64,000 nt of DNA, taken from Solenopsis invicta (lineage: Eukaryota; Arthropoda; Insecta; Hymenoptera; Formicidae). The position numbers and the translations under genes are program-made. This document shows positions 56,633 to 64,000 of the stretch, in pieces. The stretch's first letter is position 1; each line of letters starts with the position of its first letter. The stretch is from contig NC_052669.1 in the NCBI RefSeq assembly GCF_016802725.1, positions 12,830,770-12,894,769 of the forward strand. Reading direction: 5' to 3'. Under the pieces are notes generated by a model. The model did no database searches and was not told the origin of the DNA. It saw nothing but the letters and a program-made list of their open reading frames with translations.

Positions 56633-58705
56633 AGTAAAACATCCCGTGACGTGACGCTCCGCGGCGCCGTCTTGGAAAGCGATAAGACCGTGGTTGCACC
56701 CTGGTTGCATTTCTCTCTCTCCCCGAGATGGAGAAGGGGGAGCAAATACCCCGTTTTTAAGTAACGCGTCTTACCGCTTTTTATTTCCGTGTTTTTTTTT
56801 ATAATCCGTGTGATTGTTGGGAGCGCTAGGGTGTTCGAGCGTTAACAAAAGTCCAAGCGGTCAGCACTATTAAATCTGTGATAGCGGCAACCGCCCGGAG
56901 AAAGACATTGAGCAAGGAAGCCGAGGAAGCGGCAGGGGGCGTAACGGCGCCAATTCCGCGCCGGAAAGCTAAGTCGTAGTTCCGCCTAGATTTCCCGCTA
57001 TACCCGCAACGCCTCATGTTTTAACATTGTCCTCAATTACAGCCAATTCAACCGGAGAAGCTGCCACTCGAGCCAGCGGACTGCAGGCCGCTGAGCCGTT
57101 ATACCGGATCCCAGAGTCGTCAAAGGTCTGGCCAGCCCGGTGACCGCAGGAAAAGACGGCACCTTAAATCGAAGCATTTCACACCGGGACGATTTGGGTA
57201 CACCCGTCGCGCCACGCCGGCCCGTGAGTACAACCGGCACTTAGCGTAACAACGCAGCAACGGCGCGGAGCAGCAAGGAAAAGCAAGATACCGAACTCGC
57301 AAATACCAGATCATTAAAAGAGGACGTATTATCGACTGCCCAATAAGAGCAAACTACCGTTAGGAGCGAAGAAGATGTACAATAGGGCAGCGGGTCTATC
57401 GTCGGCGAAAATCGGCGAAAAAAGATATCATGACGTCATGCGGAAATCGGCGGAGCCCGGCGAGCCGGAAAGCGTGGATCAGCTTGTCACTGTCGTGCGT
57501 GCCACCGCTAAAGGAGGTTTAGCCCAAGAAATCCTGTAAAAGACGATTGCCAACCGACTTTTTGTAAGCCGCCGCTTCGGTAACCGTAGATTTAAGAAGT
57601 CGAGTGAGGGTCAAACTCCATTGCCGCAAGCAATTAGTACTGCATACTGTGAGTAAGGCTGAGCCATTCAGCGACTTCGATTTACCATCGCAATAGCAAA
57701 GCTTCCAGAGAGATTGATCACAGCCCGGATTTCGCCGTAAATCCCTCTTGGGAATACGCGCGCGCCGATAATCACTTGTACCGTTAGTGTTACGAAAGAT
57801 TTACGTACTGTACCGTATCTACATTTGTGAGAGATTTTTGTATTGTGTCGATTTAGTTTGCCGGAACTTGGTCGTGATTGCGTCGGTTATCAAGAGAAGT
57901 TTTAGACCAATTACGGGAAGTCGTATAAGTAGCTCGGTTCGTGGAATTTGCGCGGCCCGATTTCCGCGAGACTCAAGCTGATCGGTTTCCGCATGATTCG
58001 TCGCTTTGCGAAATTACCGCGAGTCACACCGGCTATCGGGATGCCAAAAAATTAATTGCCGCGCTTGTTAATCGTCAATCGCGCTCCCACATGAGAAGCC
58101 TTATGCCCGTGTGAGAACCGCGTAAGATTGTGCGATATTCGTGTGCAGGAGAATTATTGTGCGTACCGAGTACGTTTATGTTACAAAAGTCAGTGTGTCG
58201 CAAATTCCGTGTTGAAATCCGGCGTAAAGCATTATCCATCTCCGTCGTTTTTTTCACCTTTTAATATTTCCGATTGTGCAAATTATACCGCCGTCGATTT
58301 TACACACCACCATTCATCTCTATCTTTTTTTTCAACTCGCTACCATTCCATCTGCCTATTGTCCGCTGCAAAGTTATTGAGAGTCTGTTTGTCTCATTGT
58401 AAAGTATTATTAAATGAACCGCGTCTGTCACCGTAGAAAATATATTGTTATTAATTATTCAACTTAGTTCTAGCGTTGTGATTGCGTTCTCCTCCCCCTT
58501 TTTTCTCGTAATATTATGAATCGCACCCTTCTGCCGAGTGAGCCGCGGGCAGCGGTATTGCGTTGTGAGTTTGCATCTTTAGATTTTGAGTGGTGCAAAG
58601 AATCGTGCCTGGCGCCCATTTAAGAATTACGTTTTAATTATTGCCGCTTTCCGTCCCGAAACTAATTGTACGCGCTCTCCTACGTTTGGCAAACGTAAGA
58701 AAAAT
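56633..58705. mobile_element. about 2.07-kb GC-rich insertion inside the mariner
   Basis: Sequence between the two mariner halves. It is much richer in GC than the mariner, has no recognised protein, and contains short repeats such as TCGGCGAAAA near 57400. GTAA occurs at both junctions (56630 and 58695 areas) and could be a target duplication, but the ends are not secure. A solo LTR or non-autonomous element is possible. Confidence 0.5.
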
Positions 58706-59188
58706 GCGTTACAATCCATACAAAAAAAAGTCATGCTGTATACATGGTGGGATTGCAAAAGAGTTGTGTACTACGAGCTGCTTCCGCAAAACCAAACGAT
58801 AGATTCCTACAAGTATTGTTTTCAATTAGACTGTTTAAAGGCAGCAATAGATGAAAAGCGTCCAGAATTGAGTAATCGTTATGGTGTTATATTCTACCAA
58901 GACAACGCTGGACCTCATGTATCTTTAGCAACCCGACAAAAATTATTGCAACTTGGTTGGGATATCTTGCCTCATCCTCCATATTCATCTCGGGACCATC
59001 AGACTTCCACTTATTCAGGTCTCTGCAGAATTCCCTCAATGGAAAAAATTTTACATGAGGCCTGCAAAAAGCATCTGGACCAATTTTTATCTGAGAAAAC
59101 TAAAAAATTTTGGGAAAGTGGAATCTTTAATTTGTCTGAAAGATGGCAAAAGGTTATCAAACAAAACGGTGCATACGTTGTTCTTTAA
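58706..59188 (+). pseudogene. mariner transposase, C-terminal part
   Basis: Resumes with QKKVMLYTWWD, then VVYYELLPQNQTIDSYKY and FYQDNAGPHVSL, with a catalytic Asp. Next is PHPPYSS, where a frameshift or deletion destroys the final PDLAPSDYHLF-type motif, then the helical end WQKVIKQNGAYVVL and a TAA at 59186. The order matches the N-terminal half at 56119-56632, so both come from one DD34D copy. Confidence 0.88.
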
Positions 59189-59600
59189 AGTTATTTTTTG
59201 ATTTTATTTTTAAATTTTATCTAAAAATACGAAATTTTTTTTTGACAATCCAATAACTGCTTAATTAAAACATTTTTGTAATAATTAACGTATTCAGCAA
59301 TTGCTTCGTTTTTTCAAACGCTCGTTAATGCATACATATTTTTTTAAGGTTATTAAAAGTATTTTTTTTGCATTATCTTGATTATTTTGTATATTAGTTT
59401 TTTTATCATAATTTAAACTGTTGATGATATAAAATTATAAAATATAGTGAGAAATATTCTTCTCTAAGTTTTTGATTGTGTATTTTGTCTACCACATCAT
59501 TGTCCGCATCGAAATATTTAGATATAGTATTAAAATTCTTTTGGAAATTTTACTAGGCGTTTGTTTAAAATGATACACCAATAAAATCTTTTTCAATCAG
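59189..59600. other. AT-rich sequence after the mariner
   Basis: No feature beyond homopolymer runs; may include the mariner right end. Confidence 0.4.
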
Positions 59601-60660
59601 AGCTGTAGGGTGTAATTTACCGACTTTCCGCGCACGGATTAGCTCGTCGGGTTCTTGGTGCTAGATCGCGAAAATGGTTCGACGCGAGAGAAAGGAAAGT
59701 CGGCGGTGTGTCTTAAGATACCACACGCGAGATATGGTTTTAAATCGACGTATATTTCTTAGCTAGCGGGACGGACAATATATATATATATACGGTAATA
59801 TACATATATCTATATATTTATATACACAAGTGTCGACGCGCTTTGATCGTCGCCGGATCGTACAACGGTCTACCGGTGTAGTCTTTGCGTGGGCGCGGTC
59901 TACGGTCGACGTGCCGTGCTTCATGACGCGATGAGCGTGGTTTCGCGGTACGGTCTGCGGGCTAGCCGTCGTGTCGCGGTTCTCGCGGGCGGGTCGACTT
60001 CCCGCGCGGTATGGCGATTGCGACGGGATCGTCGCAGGTAGGCTGGACGCGCGGCACCCCGTCAAGTAACTTGACCCGGGACCCCGAACACGGCGGTCGC
60101 GGTTTGGGTGGGTGTCGCGAGGTGAGGAGAGTAGCCTTCGGGTCGCCGGGGACCGGCTCGTTGACCAAGACTTTTGGTGCTTGAGCGGGTCTCAGTTCGT
60201 GGAGGCTGGTGTATTTGGAGTGAATTTGCGTTGGAGGCGGAGTACCCTCTCGCCGCGGCCAAGCACTCTTCGACCGGGAGCAGGATATCACCAACGCAGC
60301 GGATCGTTCGAAAAGCTGGTCTGTGACGGAGTCGCTGTTTCTCGTCGCGGTGGCCCTATTTATATCGAGCGACTCCGCTCGCCTCCGTTATCTTTTCGGC
60401 GTTTGACGGCGGAGTCGTCGGGATAGGGAGGACCGCGTATCCTCCGAGTGTGCGTGCGCGCCGACTCAGCGCGTGCGATGGCTCGGCGCGTCTCCTCTGG
60501 CGGTGTTTGTCGCCAGGCGGTATCGCGGTATTCGGATTCTTAAAAACGGGTACCAGACGCACCCCCGGTTATGGCCCGGCGGCTTTTTAGGCCGATGTTC
60601 GCCGGGGCGATGCTTGATACGGGGTGCATCGTCACTCGGGTATAAATCGCCATTTGGTCA
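59601..60660 (-). other. GC-rich island with a minus-strand TATA box
   Basis: About 1 kb of GC-rich DNA with sharp AT-rich edges. ATATAAATA on the minus strand at about 60357-60366, followed downstream by GC-rich sequence. A TA microsatellite sits at 59778-59792. It could be a solo LTR or a promoter/first-exon island; no ends or frame identified. Confidence 0.3.
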
Positions 60661-61810
60661 CTCCTCAAATCCGATAACTACTTTCTTACTAAAGAGTAAC
60701 ATCACTATAGAATTTTCAAAAAATCGGTTTTTTTTCTTAAATGATGTTTTAAGGTCTTAGAAATAAGGTACGAAAGGTCTAAAAGCAAAGAAAGATCCTT
60801 AAATGTCATTTTTAGAAGTTTAAAACATCGTACTTTTTGATAAGATTTTAAATGTTTGCGAAGAAATTTTTCTGAGAATAATAAGAAGATTAGTACCAAC
60901 AATGAATTTTATTTAAAATCGGCCAAGAGGGATCAGAAAAAGGAGAACATCAATAAGGAAGGCCAATTTTATGGTGCAGGCTTCGCAGATTAAAAATAAA
61001 CGAAAAATTTTGACCTCTGTTAGATAAAACTTTAAATGCGTTTTTTTTTAAATGACGTTTTTTGATTGCCGCATCCACAACTCTCATAAATCTTGACCAA
61101 TTTATTTAAAATTTTAACTGTAATTTTTAAAGAATATTTGTCAGCAAACTACGTACGGATTTTACATTTTGTTGTAAACTTTTTTTTTAATAAACAATTT
61201 TCTGCAAAATATTTTGCCAAAAAATGTATATTTTTTTCAAACTTGTGTCATTTTTACAAAAAAAATTATTTTTTAATTTCCATATGTAGTTTGCTAGCTA
61301 ATGACATAAAGAATTACAAATAATTAGTTTTTTGGTCTAAAACAAAAATTGGAGCAGATTTTGACGCGGCAGTACGACATTTTCCGAAACAAGTAGTCAT
61401 CGTTGTCAAGCTTTGTTACCGCCATTTTGTAATAAAAAAATGCAAAAAAAGTTTGTTTATTACTTCAAAGTATGTAAAATAAGCTACTTAAAACAGATTT
61501 TGCGTTACCGTTTTCGTTTCCCGTAAAAAATGATCAAAGATAGGTCTTTTTTGGAGGCTGTACAGTGGTGTTACCCCTTAAGGCGATGCTGGACTGACGG
61601 TGGAACTCTCTCGACGTCAGTACTGCAGATTGTTTCAGATTTTTCTTCGATGAATTTAAGATCAAGCGTAAGGTAAAGAGTAAGGGGAATAGGCTAGCGC
61701 TCTTTGTCAAACGCACTCATCTGTTCTTGTTCTTTTGACTTTAGCTCCTCTAATTTCAAAATTTCTGAACTACCACAGTAGTATAGTAAGGTGGATTCTA
61801 ACTCAGGGAT
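60661..61810. other. AT-rich intergenic sequence
   Basis: No gene supported; many homopolymer A/T runs. Confidence 0.5.
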
Positions 61811-61818
61811 CTGAGGGG

Positions 61819-62200
61819 GGTGCGGGGGCAGGGGGGAAATTTCACGACGCGTCTTTGCCGTACTGACCATGATGATGTCACGTGGGAGGAGCGGGAGGAA
61901 CATTTCACGGCATGTATTTGTCGTGCTAACCACGCCTTGAAGGGAGGGGGTGATGCCACATGCCTACTCGCTCGCACGCCAATGTTCTTTTTGCCGTGCT
62001 AACTGCCTTTTGGAGGGCGAAGGCGTTGTCACCACGATTTGTGCGGGGGCAGGGGGAATTTCACGGCACGCGTCTTTGCCGTACTGACCGTGATGATGTC
62101 ACGTGGAGGGAGCAGGAAGGGAGCGGGAGGAACATTTCACGGCATGTATTTTGTCATTCTAACCACGCCTTGAAGAGAGGGGGTGATGCCACCTCGCGGC
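61819..62200. repeat. tandem duplication, period about 222 bp
   Basis: GTGCGGGGGCAGGGGG and the following GTCTTTGCCGTACTGACC and GAACATTTCACGGCATGTAT blocks occur from 61819 and again from 62041. A third partial relative with TCGCGATGCTAA lies near 62310. Confidence 0.8.
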
Positions 62201-62729
62201 GTTAGCATAGATGACATTACGTAAGCACTGCGCTCTCACTCCTTCCTGTATACCTTCTTGCTCGCACGTCAACGCTCTCAATCGCCGTCTTGGAGAAGGG
62301 GTGATCTCACCTCGCGATGCTAATTATAGCATAGGTGATGGAATCGCACAAGCGTTTTCTTTCTCACTCCCTCCCATATATTGCGCTCATCAGATGCTGC
62401 GATGCGGTGTGGCAATTCATCATCCTCCTTCCCCCCATACGTTTTATCCTCGCTCGCTTGCTCATGTTCTCCCACGGCTTATCTTATACCTCGCACGCCA
62501 ATGTTCTCAATCGCACGCGTTCTTATTTCTAAAATGAGAACACCTCTAAGCAATTTTTTATCTTAGATGCAGCTTAAATTTTCGATAACACAAGAGATAC
62601 GTTTTATCAAGAGGTAAGAGGTATGACAGTGTCTTACACCAAGTGACCATTGCATATTAAACACTTTTTTATAACACGATCGCACTATTAAACGTGCATC
62701 ATACGTCTATTGAACCGATATCAAATATC
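62201..62729. other. mixed sequence downstream of the duplication
   Basis: Short plus-strand frames without recognised domains; repeats of CTCGCACG and CTCACTCC motifs. Confidence 0.4.
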
Positions 62730-62845
62730 TATTAGACGTTTACGTCTACGTCTACCATACGTCTGTCGTACGTCTACCGTACGTCTATCGTACATCGACC
62801 ATACGTCTACCATACGTCTATTGTACATCGTACGTCTATCATACT
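62730..62845. repeat. TACGTCTACC-type minisatellite
   Basis: About ten imperfect 10-11-bp units built on TACGTCTA. Confidence 0.85.
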
Positions 62846-63011
62846 ACTACATTGTACTACAGACGTTCGAGTGTAGTACGGTAGACGTTTGATAATAGTA
62901 TGGTTGACGATCATACTACTACATTGTACTACTGACGTTCGAGTGTAGTACGTTAGACGTTTCATAATAATATGGTTGACGGTTCAACCATACTATTATC
63001 AAACGTCTAAC
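62838..63011. repeat. 71-bp tandem pair ending in a 60-bp palindrome
   Basis: TCATACTACTACATTGTACTA starts units at about 62838 and 62910 (written here to its first bases). The end of the second unit and the following sequence form a near-perfect palindrome, 62952-63011, with arms GTTAGACGTTT...TATGGTTGA and complement. Confidence 0.8.
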
Positions 63012-63078
63012 GTCTACGAATTATTTATGTATTACAGGGAAAGATAAAAAAATAAACCATAAATACGTTTATACATTT

Positions 63079-63084
63079 TTTATT
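63079..63084 (-). terminator. polyadenylation signal AATAAA (minus strand)
   Basis: TTTATT on the plus strand directly after the stop codon of the next ORF (63085). Confidence 0.45.
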
Positions 63085-63670
63085 TTAAAGCATCTTTTGA
63101 CATTGTAACCAATAATTGTATAATTTAAATACATTCTGCATAGCACAATTCTTAATATGTTTTGCACATCGTATAGTGTTCGCTGTATCCAAATTATTTA
63201 AAGATTCAATGTCTTCGTAATCAGCATCCACGGTCTCGATGATAACATTATTTCTTACATTGACATCAAGTATATTATTCAACCATTCTCGTTTTTCATG
63301 GCCTTTAACGTATACGATAGCTTCATCATCATTTTTATCATATACAGCTGTTGAAATCAGGTGCTTCGCTTTCGGATACTGAACTATTCCATCTTCCCAT
63401 TGTAATCCATGGTGATAAGCAGTCAACCAAGAAACGCAAGATCTTTCGGATTTTGTCAATGCATTCCATGGCATGGAATTCGTAAAAATGTAATGCGTGA
63501 GAACGTTTCCTTGTTTCAATACCGCTACTTCCTTTACAATAAATTTTTTTCCAATGGTGAATCCTTGCAGATCCACAAATGTTGGCACAACCATGACAAG
63601 TAATTTTTTGAGACTGTACCATATCAAAAATATCTCGTATTTTATTAAAGATATTTGCTAACGCTGCATT
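63085..63670 (-). CDS. hypothetical protein with FVDLQGF motif, probably frameshifted near its N-terminus
   Basis: Minus-strand frame 63627-63085 (180 residues). Landmarks: FVDLQGFTIGKKFIVKEVAV at the start, then HYIF, SWLTAYHHGLQWEDG, an acidic block DADYEDIESLN, and C/H-rich NTIRCAKHIKNCAMQ. The Asp/Glu and WEDG pattern is reminiscent of DEDD-type exonuclease folds, but this is weak. A second frame upstream contains MVQSQKITCHGCAN, a CxxC pair that probably belonged to the same protein before a frameshift near 63560. I have a general impression of this family in ant genomes, not a name. It follows the next ORF within 50 bp, same strand. Confidence 0.5.
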
Positions 63671-64000
63671 TTACATGATTTTGCGCACAACGTTAGACAA
63701 TGGACAGTATTCAATTACACGATCATGTAAGATAAGGCAATAGGCGGTAGTGCTCGCTGGCACATTTTCTTTGCAATCAAATTCAATGCGCACGTCCACA
63801 GTAGCACTTTTGATGGACTCGTTTTGCCGCGAGCAATCAATCACTGTAAAAGGTCCTCTTTGCAGAAATGTGACCACGTTAAGCAGCGTATCGTAGCAAT
63901 CACGTCCATAATAAGATTTACGAAAACGTTGGTACATGTCAAACAGGATGGAGTATCTAGATTTACGAAAGTCTAGATTCAAGTCATCGTACGGATAAAA
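63671..64000 (-). CDS. hypothetical protein, partial at the window edge
   Basis: Minus-strand frame open from the window end to a TAA at 63671, so at least 109 residues and continuing outside. Landmarks: YPYDDLNLDFRKSRYSIL, SYYGRD, FTVIDCSRQNESIK, VDVRIEFDC, and STTAYCLILHDRVIEY. The alternating beta-like pattern at the C-terminus might suit a capsid-like jelly roll of a Maverick/adintovirus-type element, but that is conjecture. Compact same-strand spacing to the next ORF suggests a viral or transposon origin for the pair. Confidence 0.5.
   Translation of the reverse strand, partial: FYPYDDLNLDFRKSRYSILFDMYQRFRKSYYGRDCYDTLLNVVTFLQRGPFTVIDCSRQNESIKSATVDVRIEFDCKENVPASTTAYCLILHDRVIEYCPLSNVVRKIM

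Overview
The window reads as heterochromatin-like DNA from an insect. Every recognisable large unit is a eukaryotic transposable element or satellite: R1-clade non-LTR retrotransposons, Ty3/gypsy-type LTR retrotransposons, and Tc1 and mariner DNA transposons. The base is AT-rich with abrupt GC-rich islands. The two element types, the mariner and Tc1 families and the character of the short host-like ORFs suggest a hymenopteran, perhaps an ant, but that is inference and no single host gene proves it. There is no bacterial gene organisation.

Left part (1-8.7 kb). After AT-rich sequence with CA/TG microsatellites, a minus-strand ORF carries the C-terminal half of a ubiquitin-specific protease-like domain. 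It abuts the poly-A tail of an R1-clade retrotransposon. Two R1-clade copies lie head to tail on the minus strand: copy B (ORF1 and 3' UTR only, 1801-3814) and copy A (5'-truncated ORF2, 3815-6720). Copy A joins a GC-rich locus (6721-8710) that contains about ten related hairpins. Their stem bases change in a compensatory way, which is the most unusual signal in the window.

Middle (8.7-36.7 kb). A tandem satellite of 108-109 bp monomers (about 17 divergent copies, then about 187 more homogeneous ones) is interrupted once by a complete but decayed LTR retrotransposon (element 1, 10542-16371). That element has a 6-bp target duplication and an exact tRNA-Pro-type primer-binding site. The array shows higher-order repeats of 9-10 and 14-16 monomers and ends abruptly in mid-monomer.

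36.7-46 kb. A nest of insertions: LTR element D, 5'-truncated at the satellite edge, is split by LTR element C (208-bp LTRs, ATAG target duplication). Element C itself contains an internally deleted mariner. All reading frames are damaged, but PR, RT, RNase H and IN modules are recognisable.

46-64 kb. Inverted-repeat (foldback or MITE-like) elements, a probable last exon of a small multi-spanning membrane protein (minus strand, about 48.65-48.89 kb), and a degenerate R1 fragment. Further right are a nearly intact Tc1 transposon inserted into one arm of an older palindromic element, a mariner split by a 2-kb GC-rich insertion, several tandem and palindromic repeats, and two adjacent minus-strand ORFs at the right edge that may be virus- or transposon-derived. 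Most coding potential is dead transposon sequence; the elements relate to each other by nesting order, not by a pathway.
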